Source of the DNA: Geobacteraceae bacterium
GTDB taxonomy: Bacteria; Desulfobacterota; Desulfuromonadia; Geobacterales; Geobacteraceae
Reading direction: 5' to 3'
DNA length: 64,000 nucleotides
Assembly (NCBI GenBank): GCA_009773645.1
Contig: WSYB01000021.1
Coordinates: forward strand, 66,838 to 130,837
The number at the start of each line of letters is the position of its first letter. Within the stretch, counting starts at the first letter, position 1. Shown here piece after piece: positions 1-8,107 of the stretch. The position numbers were made by a program, and so were the translations under genes. The notes beneath the pieces were generated by a model. It had not been told where the DNA came from and ran no database searches. It saw only the letters and a list, made by a program, of their open reading frames with translations.

Positions 1-544
1 CGCCCTTTTGGAGCCTTTCCATCAGCTCGTTTTCCTCGTTGGGATAGAGCCGCTCATCCAGCCCTCCGAACTCCAGGAATACTTCCCTGCGAAAACTCAG
101 GTTGCAGAGGATAAGCTCATGGTCGCCGGTCGCGCGGGGAACGCCGGTCCGGCGGTAACGGTTGCGCACGCCGCCGCCGCCGAACGGGGAGGAAAGCGCC
201 AGGCCGTGCGCCTTTTGCAGAAGGGTGTCGGTCTCCGGCGTGAGCGATGGGCCGCCGACCGCCACCACGGCGGGGTCGGCATAGTGGCGCGCCGCCCTGC
301 GCAGAAAATCGGAGGAGACCATGGAATCATCGTCAAGGAAATAGAGGATATCGCCAGAGGCGAACGCCGCAGCCCGGTTGCGCTGCCGGCTCGGCTGCCT
401 CCCTTCCGCCACCAGGATCTCGACGAGGTCGGGAGGATAATCAATCTTGCGGAGCCCCTCTATGGCCCGGACATTCCCTCCCGGCTTCACCGGGATTATC
501 ACTGAAATTTTCGGGTTCGTCATTTCCTGGTTATCAGTTTCCAT
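1..544 (-). CDS. Family 2 glycosyltransferase (C-terminus beyond window)
   Basis: The minus-strand frame reads METDNQEMTNPKISVIIPVK and continues open to the window edge, so the C-terminal part is missing. The Rossmann-like start (ISVIIPV near residue 12) and the DDD metal/nucleotide-sugar motif in YFLDDDSM are typical of GT-A fold family 2 transferases that add sugars to lipid-linked glycans at the membrane. A TGA stop lies just upstream of the ATG at 544. A second ATG at 523 is possible, but neither has a convincing ribosome binding site. The sugar donor cannot be told. Confidence 0.8.
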   Translation of the reverse strand, partial: METDNQEMTNPKISVIIPVKPGGNVRAIEGLRKIDYPPDLVEILVAEGRQPSRQRNRAAAFASGDILYFLDDDSMVSSDFLRRAARHYADPAVVAVGGPSLTPETDTLLQKAHGLALSSPFGGGGVRNRYRRTGVPRATGDHELILCNLSFRREVFLEFGGLDERLYPNEENELMERLQKG

Positions 545-574
545 CCGTTTTATTCAGAAAAAGCATTTTGAACA

Positions 575-716
575 CGGATCAAATCTGATTTATACGGATT
601 TCACGGATTTAAACCACTGAGAGCATTAACCCAAAAGGTTGTGGTAGTAATCCGGTTATCTCCTTGAATTATCAGTTTTAATCCGCTTTTTCCGTGTTAA
701 TCCGTGTCCAATTGCC
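575..716. repeat. Intergenic imperfect inverted repeat (ACGGATT family)
   Basis: The left part contains GAACACGGATCAAATCTGATT followed by ACGGATTTCACGGATTT. The right part contains AATCCGCTTTTTCCGTGTTAATCCGTGTCC, roughly its reverse complement. This is one of several short intergenic inverted repeats in the chromosomal half. The rest of the gap up to 973 shows no convincing gene. Confidence 0.45.
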
Positions 717-973
717 GTTTTTATACCGGATATATTTGCAGAAAGATAAAAGCAACGACCCGCCCGCACTGGGGCGCCGACTTATATATTTCCCAGAATT
801 TTGATGTGGGATGGATACACCGGATACGACGTGTGCGGCGGCTTTAGCCGCGATGGATTGCAGTTTGATCTCTGAAGAAACAACTTTAAAAGGAAGGCGG
901 ATGTGGGAGAAAAGCGGAGTCCCCCGTGCAGCACCGGCTGACTTTGACAACGTTGGCCGGTAATGACGGGAAA

Positions 974-1741
974 TTATGGAGTGCGGAAGGAAATTCTGTG
1001 GTTGCCCAGTGTACTCAAGATTTGCTGCGCCTTTACGTCTCCCTGGTCGGCAGCCATTTGGCACCATTTTTCCGCCTCACCCCTGTCTCTATCAACCCCC
1101 CAGCCGTTATACAGCAAAAGACAGAGGCTGGTCTGGGCTTCCGAATGCCCCTGCGCCGCGGCCCGGCGAAAAAATCGTGACGCCTCTGCAAAGTCCTGTT
1201 TCACCCCCTGCCCCTGGACGTACGCGGAGCCGAGAATGAACTGTGCATGGGGGTCCCCCTGTTCAGCGGCCTTCCGGCACCATTTGGCCGCTTCCGCCTT
1301 GTCCTCTCCAATCCCCCAGCCGTTATAGTACATGCTGCCCAGGCTGAACTGGGCCTGCACTTCACCCTGTTCGGCCGCCGCGCGAAACCACCGTACAGCC
1401 TCCGCCAAATCCTTTTCGACGCCGTCACCTTTGGCGTAGATAAATCCAAGGTTTTTCTGGGCTTCTATATGCCCGTGTTCGGCGGCTTTGCGAAACCATC
1501 TCACCGCCTTCCCTTTGTCCACAGCGGTCCCGCTGCCGTTATAGTACATACAGCCAAGGGCGAATTGTGCATCCGCGTCTCCATGTTTTGCTGCCTTGTG
1601 GAAGTGCGCCATCGTCTTTATTTTATTCCGATTAAGTTCATGAATATCAATCTCTTCTTTAAAATCGGCCCATGCGGGTGAAAGGAGACACAGCCAAAGA
1701 GAAGCGGTCATCATGGTTTTGAATGCCATGGGCTTTACCAT
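974..1741 (-). CDS. Secreted Sel1-repeat (TPR-like) protein
   Basis: About 255 residues with an N-terminal signal peptide (hydrophobic run ending near PAWA) followed by at least five tandem Sel1 repeats of about 36 residues. These are recognised by the alternating pattern A-x-F/A-x-L-G-x-M/I-Y-x-x-G and A-x-x-W-F/C-R-K-A-A. Sel1 solenoids bind partner proteins, usually in the periplasm; no enzymatic motif is present. AGGGGTGA precedes a GTG at 1744 and the chosen ATG at 1741. The gene stands alone between repeat elements and its partner is unknown. Confidence 0.85.
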   Translation of the reverse strand: MVKPMAFKTMMTASLWLCLLSPAWADFKEEIDIHELNRNKIKTMAHFHKAAKHGDADAQFALGCMYYNGSGTAVDKGKAVRWFRKAAEHGHIEAQKNLGFIYAKGDGVEKDLAEAVRWFRAAAEQGEVQAQFSLGSMYYNGWGIGEDKAEAAKWCRKAAEQGDPHAQFILGSAYVQGQGVKQDFAEASRFFRRAAAQGHSEAQTSLCLLLYNGWGVDRDRGEAEKWCQMAADQGDVKAQQILSTLGNHRISFRTP

Positions 1742-1792
1742 CACTCACCCCTAAGACCACAAAAGGCCAACGGATTTTCACGGATTAACACC

Positions 1793-1951
1793 TGATGCTC
1801 TCGCAAATTCTCAAAAACAGTCTCCTCCCCCCTTGCGGGGGAGGGTCAGGGTGGGGGGGAAATTGCCACGATTTCAGCAGGTTGCAGCTCCACCCACCCC
1901 CTAACCCCCTCCCGTCGAGGGAGGGGGAAAAGGCTTTTTGCGAGTGCATCA
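1793..1951. repeat. MITE-like element, copy 1 (terminal inverted repeats)
   Basis: A 159-bp element with ends TGATGCTCTCGCAAA and TTTTGCGAGTGCATCA, which are inverted copies of each other. Inside are two G/C-rich arms (GGGGGAGGGTCAGGGTGGGG and CCACCCCCTAACCCCCTCCC) that can fold together. A second copy lies at 14555-14694. It has no coding capacity, as expected of a non-autonomous transposable element or a large REP-type palindrome. Confidence 0.8.
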
Positions 1952-1983
1952 ACAATTTCTGAACCATTTTTTCGCTTAAATGG

Positions 1984-4197
1984 TCAGAACTGTTTCTTCA
2001 AATTGGCCGAGAAGCGTTTTTCGGTCCTCGTTTCGCTGTTGTAGCGCCTGCCGTAGCTGTAGTCGATATTCGCCTGCAATTTGTTGAAAACCGCACCGAC
2101 AGCACCGCTACCCATCCACTCTTTTTCATCGCCGGGATCAAGCAGCGAGTACCTGGCGGTAGCGGCGACAAAAATATTTTTGGTGGGATAGTACGTCGCT
2201 CCGAGCGTCAACCTCTTTTTGGATGAAAATTGAGAGAACGATAATGTATTATCCGCCTTCTCATAGGTGAGCTCTTCAGTGAGATCCAACAGTTTCAGAT
2301 TGCCGCCTCTCAAACTGTTCACCGTGTAGGTGAATTTTTGAGCCAGATCCACATTGGTTGTAACCGTGTCATTTTCCTTCACCTTTGCATAGGTGTAGCG
2401 GATGCTTGCCTTTATGTTCCGGTTGGGGGTATAGCTTGCCGTGCCGGTTGCGGCAATGTCGTTACTGCGGAGGCTTCCGGCGCTCCTCGTTCTATATCGT
2501 ACGTTGGAGCCGACGGCAAAGTTGGGAAGGGAATAATCGATAGTATTTCCGAGGGAAGTTATGATATCGGTATCACCGTTGTCCGGCTTGAAAATGTCTT
2601 CGGCGGCCGTAAAGCCGACCCTCAACCTGGCCAGCGGAGTCCAGGACGTCGTAAACGTGGTGACAAAGCGGCTGAACCCCTCTGTGGGCTCATCGCGGGT
2701 TCTGAAAGTGGTGCTGGACGCCCCTCCCAGGAACCCCTGGTTGGCCGTAATGGTGGTGTTCGCTATCTCGTTGCGGGTGCCTCCGGCGGTAGTGATATTT
2801 TCCTCCAGGACGAACCTGATTGTATCGGAAACCTTGTAGACTCCGCGTCCGGTGATGGTCTGCTCCAGATAGTCGGAGTTCACGGTCCCCTCCGCGGAAA
2901 ATACCTTCACCTTGTAGCCGGCGGATAAGCCGAAGATATCGGAAAAGCGGCGGGTGCTTGCCGTCTCTACGCCGCCGTCAAAGGCGATGGTCCTGTCCTT
3001 GTTCTGTTCAACCCGTTCCACCGAGATGGAAGGGGAAAGGGTGAACTGGGAGCGCTTGAACGTATACACCTGGAGCGAAGCCAGCAGATCGTCTCTGTCG
3101 GACAGGGATCTGTCCGCCATGATTCTTTTCTCACGATCGGACGACAGTCGGACCTTCCAATCGGTCTCAGCCCCCCATACCCCCTGGATGTGGAGAGGGA
3201 CTTTCGTAATGGTTGTCAGTCCGGTGACGTCCAGTGTCCGGTTGAGAGTGTTGAAGGTCCTTGCTTCCCACTTTTCCCGTGAAGCGACGGCAAAAAGATT
3301 CAGGTCGTAGGTCTCGGAATTTCCCAGCGACTGGTCCTGGCGCTTGATAAATTGGCCGTCGGCTGAAATCGTTATCCAGTTGGTCAGATCGGACCATGTG
3401 CGATTCAGTCTATGGTCCACGGAGCCCAGAATATACCGGTCCTCCCTGAAGCTCGAATCTCTGTTGAGATAATCATCATGCCGGCTCTGCCGGTAATGGA
3501 GCCAGTTGTTCTTTTTATAGCCGACAAGGGCCAGCTTTCTCGACCGGGTATTCTGCTGCGTCAGGCTTTTCATATCACGGACATAATCATCCTGATAGTC
3601 AACCAGTAACACGGGGATCTCCATAAAAACGGAGCTTCGGTCTTCACGCAGGTCGTTCCTGACGCCGAGCCACAGGGTTGCGCCGCTGCTGACGCGCGTG
3701 CCGTCCATCAGGTTGTCGTTAATGCCGGGGGTGATGATGTCGTCTCCGGTCGAAACGGGACCGGATATGCTGTCCGACAGGAACCTGATGCGGTTCATAT
3801 CGCGGCTGTAGGCGCTAAAACGAACGGGAAGGTTCATCGGCGTGAAACTGAGCTCCCCGTTAAAAAGGATATGACCTGCACTGACGGAAGGGTTCGTCTC
3901 TTCGGTCGGGGTCTTCAGTTCCGTATCGACGGAACCCCATTCGTACCCCAGGGCATACTTGTACTTCCCCAAACTGCCTTTGCCCAGCCGTCCGTCATTA
4001 CCGTACAAAAGCGAATAGCGCTGCTGGAAAGAACTGGCGTCCCGCTTCGCGCCGTTCACTTCGGAATCGAAGCTTTGATAGCCAAGCTCGGCCTCGCCGG
4101 AGAGCCGCGCCTCCACGGACGGCGCGGCGAGCATGCCGGCAGCCAGCAAAAGCGATGCGAAAACCATGCTGCTTATGATGAAGAATCTACCCGGCAT
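1984..4197 (-). CDS. Large outer-membrane beta-barrel protein
   Basis: A 737-residue protein with a signal peptide (hydrophobic residues 7-28, ending near APSVEA) followed by continuous alternating polar/hydrophobic short strands rich in Tyr, Thr and Arg, and ending in KKQF, the aromatic C-terminus typical of BamA-inserted barrels. No cysteine or heme motif is present. Size and position beside multiheme cytochromes resemble barrels of porin-cytochrome conduits, but I cannot assign it to the MtrB/OmbB family by eye. It is transcribed from its own promoter (4469-4497) with a long leader. A role in electron transfer or nanowire export is inferred from context only. Confidence 0.8.
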   Translation of the reverse strand: MPGRFFIISSMVFASLLLAAGMLAAPSVEARLSGEAELGYQSFDSEVNGAKRDASSFQQRYSLLYGNDGRLGKGSLGKYKYALGYEWGSVDTELKTPTEETNPSVSAGHILFNGELSFTPMNLPVRFSAYSRDMNRIRFLSDSISGPVSTGDDIITPGINDNLMDGTRVSSGATLWLGVRNDLREDRSSVFMEIPVLLVDYQDDYVRDMKSLTQQNTRSRKLALVGYKKNNWLHYRQSRHDDYLNRDSSFREDRYILGSVDHRLNRTWSDLTNWITISADGQFIKRQDQSLGNSETYDLNLFAVASREKWEARTFNTLNRTLDVTGLTTITKVPLHIQGVWGAETDWKVRLSSDREKRIMADRSLSDRDDLLASLQVYTFKRSQFTLSPSISVERVEQNKDRTIAFDGGVETASTRRFSDIFGLSAGYKVKVFSAEGTVNSDYLEQTITGRGVYKVSDTIRFVLEENITTAGGTRNEIANTTITANQGFLGGASSTTFRTRDEPTEGFSRFVTTFTTSWTPLARLRVGFTAAEDIFKPDNGDTDIITSLGNTIDYSLPNFAVGSNVRYRTRSAGSLRSNDIAATGTASYTPNRNIKASIRYTYAKVKENDTVTTNVDLAQKFTYTVNSLRGGNLKLLDLTEELTYEKADNTLSFSQFSSKKRLTLGATYYPTKNIFVAATARYSLLDPGDEKEWMGSGAVGAVFNKLQANIDYSYGRRYNSETRTEKRFSANLKKQF

Positions 4198-4310
4198 CCG
4201 TTAACTCTTGCTCCTGTCCATTCTTGCCGTTAAACCGTAAGACGTGCGGGCCGCTTGCCGGCATGGCGTCGAGGGTTGCTTCGATGAATGCTGCAAGTAC
4301 CGTACCTATC

Positions 4311-4328
4311 GCGCCAAAAATTTGGCGC
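4311..4328. promoter_or_regulatory. 18-nt palindrome in the barrel-gene leader
   Basis: GCGCCAAA-AA-TTTGGCGC is a perfect inverted repeat with a 2-nt centre, located between the predicted promoter at 4469-4497 and the start codon at 4197. It could be an operator or an RNA hairpin. Farther upstream in the same leader, GCCGGGAA and TTCCCGGC form another long-range pair. Confidence 0.45.
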
Positions 4329-4468
4329 AAGACCGGAGAAAATAACTGCCTGTTTATGCGTAACTATCGGCCGGTTCGGCCACGGTTGCCGGGAAAAATC
4401 AGCGTCGCACGCTCCGGGGCAGTGAAATAACGTAACGTTCCCGGCTGATTCACAGGTTTGGGCTAGCC

Positions 4469-4497
4469 ATTATAGGTAAAACGGAGGTTATCGGCAA
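4469..4497 (-). promoter_or_regulatory. Sigma-70 type promoter for the beta-barrel gene
   Basis: On the minus strand TTGCCG (4497-4492), a 17-nt spacer and TATAAT (4474-4469, perfect consensus) precede the barrel gene by about 270 nt, implying a long untranslated leader. Confidence 0.55.
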
Positions 4498-4546
4498 CTG
4501 TTAATTGTGCGGTGCAGGTCGGACTTCACGATGCGCGGCCCGAACG

Positions 4547-4577
4547 AAAAAAAAGGGGTGGAATCGCTTCCACCCCC
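4547..4577 (-). terminator. Rho-independent terminator of the tetraheme cytochrome gene
   Basis: On the minus strand, GGGGTGGAA and TTCCACCCC form a 9-bp stem followed by eight T residues (A run 4547-4554 on plus). It begins about 30 nt after the stop at 4607. Confidence 0.9.
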
Positions 4578-4606
4578 ATTGAACCGCGATCAGCAGATGT
4601 CACATT

Positions 4607-5311
4607 TTACTTGGCGTGGCAGGCAAGGCAGAGGTTGCTGCCGGTGTTCTCGATGCGGAGGAAGTTCCCGCTGGTGCCCGGCATGTGAACCTTGTGGCAG
4701 CTTGCGCACTCCATGGTATCGGTTTTGCCGTTACCAGCAAAGAACGGTGCATATGCGCCGGAGTTGCTGATCCCGAAACGGGTCTTTACTTCCGTAATGG
4801 TACGCAGTCCGCCGGTGCCGCTCAGGGAGTCCTGGCCCACTGCCACTGCATAGGAGAAGCCTACCGGATGGTCGTTCTTCAGGTTCGTGCCGAGGTTGGC
4901 GTAGTTGGTGGCGGCCAGTGCCGAACCGGACGCGGTGTGGGTTGTGCCATTAGCGAGCGCCGGGTCGTTGATGAAGGCGCCGAGCTTGGTAACGCCGTCA
5001 TGGCAGCTCATGCAGAAGAGGGAGACGCTGTCGGTGCCGAAGGCAGCGAGTTTGGCTTCATCGGTCAGGGTAATGCTGGATTTGTAAAGCTGAAAGTCGG
5101 TAGCAGTAGGGTTCTTTCTGTTCCAGAGCGGGATATCCTTGACCGCGTTGTGCGGGGTATGGCAGTACACGCACAGTTCGGTGCTCCCCTGGTTAATGCC
5201 GCCGTAAGTGCCCTTCAGGTCATGGGCGCTTCCCACGATGGTGTCTGCGGCCGCGAAGGCCATGGTGGAGGTCATTACGAGTGCTGCTGTCAACAATGCG
5301 ATTTTTTTCAT
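4607..5311 (-). CDS. omcE: Tetraheme c-type cytochrome, OmcE-type nanowire subunit
   Basis: A 234-residue protein with signal peptide 1-20 and four CXXCH motifs at 47-51, 100-104, 202-206 and 228-232. Five further His (30, 54, 125, 148, 209) could be distal ligands for bis-His hemes, one possibly donated to a neighbouring subunit. Heme count, length, the CHTPHN start and gene neighbourhood (NHL lipoprotein, two multiheme cytochromes, ccsA, resB, purE, purD, purH) match what I recall of the OmcE locus of G. sulfurreducens, whose product polymerises into extracellular filaments. AAAGGAAGG precedes the ATG. It has its own sigma-54 promoter and terminator. The OmcE name is inference, not an alignment. 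Confidence 0.8.
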   Translation of the reverse strand: MKKIALLTAALVMTSTMAFAAADTIVGSAHDLKGTYGGINQGSTELCVYCHTPHNAVKDIPLWNRKNPTATDFQLYKSSITLTDEAKLAAFGTDSVSLFCMSCHDGVTKLGAFINDPALANGTTHTASGSALAATNYANLGTNLKNDHPVGFSYAVAVGQDSLSGTGGLRTITEVKTRFGISNSGAYAPFFAGNGKTDTMECASCHKVHMPGTSGNFLRIENTGSNLCLACHAK

Positions 5312-5493
5312 TTTTCAATCCTTCCTTTTAGTTTGGTTTTTACCACATCACATTCAATCCTGCCGACTACATCCTGGTTCCCTTTTGATCGCTGTGCTCT
5401 CACCCACCTCCTTCATTTTGTTTTTGGAATGGTATTGGCAGCCGGGAAACTGGACATCCACCGTACCATCTGATTGCATGTGTTTTAATAAGT

Positions 5494-5510
5494 AGCAAAC
5501 GGCATGCCAA
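5494..5510 (-). promoter_or_regulatory. Sigma-54 (RpoN) promoter upstream of the tetraheme cytochrome
   Basis: The minus strand reads TTGGCATGCCGTTTGCT. GG and GC are separated by exactly 10 nt, matching the -24/-12 consensus TGGCAC-N5-TTGCW. It lies about 180 nt upstream of the start codon. CATAAC and GTTATG flank a 13-nt spacer immediately upstream (5515-5540), a possible enhancer-binding-protein site. Confidence 0.65.
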
Positions 5511-5657
5511 ACCCGCATAACTGGCTAACATGCCGTTATGTTTGATATTTTATCCAGACGTCTTTTCCCCGTTACGGGAGGAAAAGCATTTTAACGTTAT
5601 TTGACAGTGAAATAACCGGGCATCGGTTAATGGGAAGGTCCCTGTATTCAATGGAAG

Positions 5658-5702
5658 AACCGGAGAGCTCCGGGGTTTTGAAAACCCCGGAGCTCTCCGG
5701 TT
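5658..5702 (-). terminator. 45-nt near-perfect palindrome after the NHL lipoprotein gene
   Basis: AACCGGAGAGCTCCGGGG and its reverse complement form 22-nt arms around a single centre base, giving a very stable hairpin about 28 nt beyond the stop of the NHL gene. No strong U-tract follows in the minus direction, so it may stabilise mRNA or act as a bidirectional barrier rather than a classical terminator. Confidence 0.6.
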
Positions 5703-5729
5703 GTGGTCCGCAATGTAACGGGGAAGGCG

Positions 5730-6854
5730 TTATTTCGCCGGAGCTTTTGCGGGGACGACGGCCTCCTGCGGAGGTTGCTGGCCGGGAACCGGATGTTCTT
5801 TCCAGTATTTATCGTTCATATACTGGAATACCTGAACGCGGTAGTTCATCTGGTCCACGACATAAATGGTATCGTTGCCATCGATAAATATCCCCTGGGG
5901 GAGGAGGAACCCGCCGGGAGCGACCGTGGTGCCGGCCTGCTGCGCAAACGCCCCGCCGAACTGCATCAGGGTCTCCCCCTTTTCGTTAAAAATGGTGACC
6001 TTGTGCCCTTTCCCGTCGGTGACGTAAATATGCCCCTCCGAATCGACCGCCGCCGCCTTTATGATGTTGAATTCACCGATACCGTCCCCCCGCTTGCCGA
6101 ACTTCCCCAGGAACTCCCCCTCGGGAGACAGACGCTGGATGCGGGCGTTCATGGAATCGCAGACCACCAGGTTGCCGTCCTTGTCCAAGGCCACGGAGGT
6201 GGGGAAATTGAACTCCCCGTCACCCCCGCCGCGCTGCGGGCCGATAGTCCGGAGGAGTTTGCCGGCAAGGTCGTAGACCGCTATCTTGTGCCCCTGCACA
6301 TCGGGGACATACAGCCGCTTTCTGTTCCGGTCAATGGCGATCGAGGCAATCGACTTGACATCTTTGGTCAGGTCGAACACCGCCTTGGCATTTTCCGAGC
6401 GGTCAAACACGGTTATCGTTTTTTTGGGGCTGTCCCCCACATAAATGTTGCCGTCGCCGTCCAGGGCGACGCCGCTGGGGAGCTGGAACATTCCGGCCGT
6501 CTTTTCCCCGCCCAGCGCGTGCGCTTCCTTCTGGGCCAGGTCAAACACCATGACCCCGCGCAGCACGTGGTCAGACACATATATCTTGCCTGCCCCGTCA
6601 GAGGTTACATACACGGGAAATCCCAGTCGCTTGCTAAACTCCTCACCAAGCAAGGCGGCCAGCGCTCCCTTGGTCTTCAGGTCCCCCTCGCCCGAATAGG
6701 CGCCAAGCCACTCTATGCGGGGGGTGTCGGGGAGGGGCGGCCAGAAATAGCGCTCCTTCACCTGGGGAGCGGTGGCGCACCCCGTCAGGAAAGCGAAAGT
6801 CAACGCAACTGCCGCAGATTTCACGGATAATCCAACCATCTTCATCGATTTCAT
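5730..6854 (-). CDS. NHL-repeat lipoprotein (six-bladed propeller)
   Basis: About 374 residues from the ATG at 6854, which has AGGTGA just upstream. An ATG at 6893 is in frame but would bury the signal peptide. The lipobox LTGC is followed by tandem propeller blades of about 45 residues with the NHL signature, for example PSGVALDGDGNIYVGD, PTSVALDKDGNLVVCD and PQGIFIDGNDTIYVVD. No heme motif is present. It is probably anchored to the outer membrane as a scaffold for the adjacent cytochromes. The C-terminal tail is Pro/Ala rich. It forms an operon with the cytochrome at 6915-7913. Confidence 0.85.
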   Translation of the reverse strand: MKSMKMVGLSVKSAAVALTFAFLTGCATAPQVKERYFWPPLPDTPRIEWLGAYSGEGDLKTKGALAALLGEEFSKRLGFPVYVTSDGAGKIYVSDHVLRGVMVFDLAQKEAHALGGEKTAGMFQLPSGVALDGDGNIYVGDSPKKTITVFDRSENAKAVFDLTKDVKSIASIAIDRNRKRLYVPDVQGHKIAVYDLAGKLLRTIGPQRGGGDGEFNFPTSVALDKDGNLVVCDSMNARIQRLSPEGEFLGKFGKRGDGIGEFNIIKAAAVDSEGHIYVTDGKGHKVTIFNEKGETLMQFGGAFAQQAGTTVAPGGFLLPQGIFIDGNDTIYVVDQMNYRVQVFQYMNDKYWKEHPVPGQQPPQEAVVPAKAPAK

Positions 6855-6914
6855 AGTCACCTGCCTGTCAATAGGATGTTTCACTTCACGCATCGCTCTT
6901 CACTCCTCACGAAT

Positions 6915-7913
6915 CTAATATTTGTGGCATAATTGGCATAACTTCATCTTATCCGCATCATTGGACTGAAAATAGTACCGCGCATCCCCTGAGTGGGGGT
7001 TATGGCAGGAAACGCAGCAGAACTCCTTCCCTTGTCGCAACGGGGAAAGATCCTTCGGCCCGCTCAGCGGATGCCCGCCCCCCGAAGGGGTGCGCACCGC
7101 ATGGATTTCTGTTCCTATTCCAACCTTTTCGTGGCAGGACAGACAGAGCTCGTTTACCGGCAGACGCAACTGGGCGGGGTTGCCGCTGCCGTGGGGATCA
7201 TGGCACACCTCGCACAGACCGGCGTCGATGGGGCCGTGCAGGTATTTGCGCTTTTTGAATTCCGCATCCTTCTCGGCGTGACACTCGTTGCACAGGACGG
7301 CGTCCCGCTTGGCAGCGGAGTATTTGGGGCGCCCCGCAGCGCTGTGGCAATAGGCGCAGGAAAAGGTTCCCGCCGGGCCGTGGACGAATTTCACGCTCAT
7401 CATCCTTTTATGGCAGGTATAGCAGGGATTCCCCTTTTCCGGGCTGCTGTTCAGCTGCGCCTCCGTGGGGCTCATATTGTGACAGGGGGCACAGAGCTCC
7501 TCCCCCTCGGGGGTATGCATGACGTTGGCACGGTATTCCTTGGGGGTGAGGGCGGGGTCGTTTTTCTGATTATAGAAAATGTCGGTGCTTGCCGTCTCGA
7601 TCTTTTTCTCCTTGTTGAACCCTTCGACAACGACCTCATTCTTCCCCGGATCCCAGACCGGCTGGACGATGACAAAATCCTTGAACGCCTTCCTGTATTC
7701 CGTGCTCCCGACCATCAGCATGTCGCTGGCAAGCCCGTTGACGGATATCTTAACTCCGTTTATCTCGGTATTGTTCAGCTTCAGGATGAGGTAGTCCGAA
7801 CGCTTGACCCAGCTCTTCTGCGCCGGGTAGACAAAGGTGATCCCGGCATGGGCCGCAACGGCCGACAACGTCAGTATCAGCACTATATATATTATGCTCA
7901 CCTTGCGGTGCAT
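6915..7913 (-). CDS. Octaheme c-type cytochrome
   Basis: A 332-residue protein with a signal peptide (to about residue 23). A heme-free N-terminal domain of about 115 residues is rich in beta strands (TFVYPAQKSWVKR onward, resembling a carbohydrate- or Ig-like fold). Eight CXXCH motifs follow: CAPCH, CYTCH, CAYCH, CNECH, CEVCH, CLSCH, CVSCH and CQLCH. Several are followed by HGP or DPHG patterns that supply second His ligands, as in NrfB/DmsE-like multiheme families. Probable periplasmic or surface electron carrier. It sits between the NHL lipoprotein gene and the nonaheme cytochrome and is likely co-transcribed with both. Confidence 0.9.
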   Translation of the reverse strand: MHRKVSIIYIVLILTLSAVAAHAGITFVYPAQKSWVKRSDYLILKLNNTEINGVKISVNGLASDMLMVGSTEYRKAFKDFVIVQPVWDPGKNEVVVEGFNKEKKIETASTDIFYNQKNDPALTPKEYRANVMHTPEGEELCAPCHNMSPTEAQLNSSPEKGNPCYTCHKRMMSVKFVHGPAGTFSCAYCHSAAGRPKYSAAKRDAVLCNECHAEKDAEFKKRKYLHGPIDAGLCEVCHDPHGSGNPAQLRLPVNELCLSCHEKVGIGTEIHAVRTPSGGGHPLSGPKDLSPLRQGKEFCCVSCHNPHSGDARYYFQSNDADKMKLCQLCHKY

Positions 7914-7929
7914 TCAGCCTCCTCTCTTC

Positions 7930-8105
7930 TCGGGAATCGGGATCCGGGATACGGGAAGCGTAAAAGCCTTTTAAAATCCGGGACTCGGGAACCGGGAACC
8001 GGGATCCGTAAAAGCCTTCCCACTTCCCGGCCGTTCCTCTTCCCGCTTCCCGGCTTTTAACGCTTCCCGGCCTTTTACGCTTCCCGGCCTTTTACGCTTC
8101 CCGGA
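7930..8105. repeat. CCGGGAA-heptamer inverted repeat between cytochrome genes
   Basis: About 175 bp made of degenerate heptamers: CGGGAATCGGGATCCGGGATACGGGAAG on the left and TTCCCGGCTTTTAACGCTTCCCGG on the right, with arms complementary to each other. AAAGCC spacers separate the units. The same family occurs at 8957-9055, 11487-11640 and 23920-23942. It contains no gene. Confidence 0.75.
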
Positions 8106-8107
8106 TT

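Noticed and set aside
4198-5493. GEMM (cyclic dinucleotide) riboswitch in the omcE or barrel leader
   Set aside because: Geobacter cytochrome genes often carry one, but the GGCAAACC and GACGCAAAGCC core sequences are absent from both leaders.
7930-8105. Possible CRISPR array from the regular CCGGGAA units
   Set aside because: Units are 7 bp with no unique spacers and the two halves are inverted; no cas genes are in the window.
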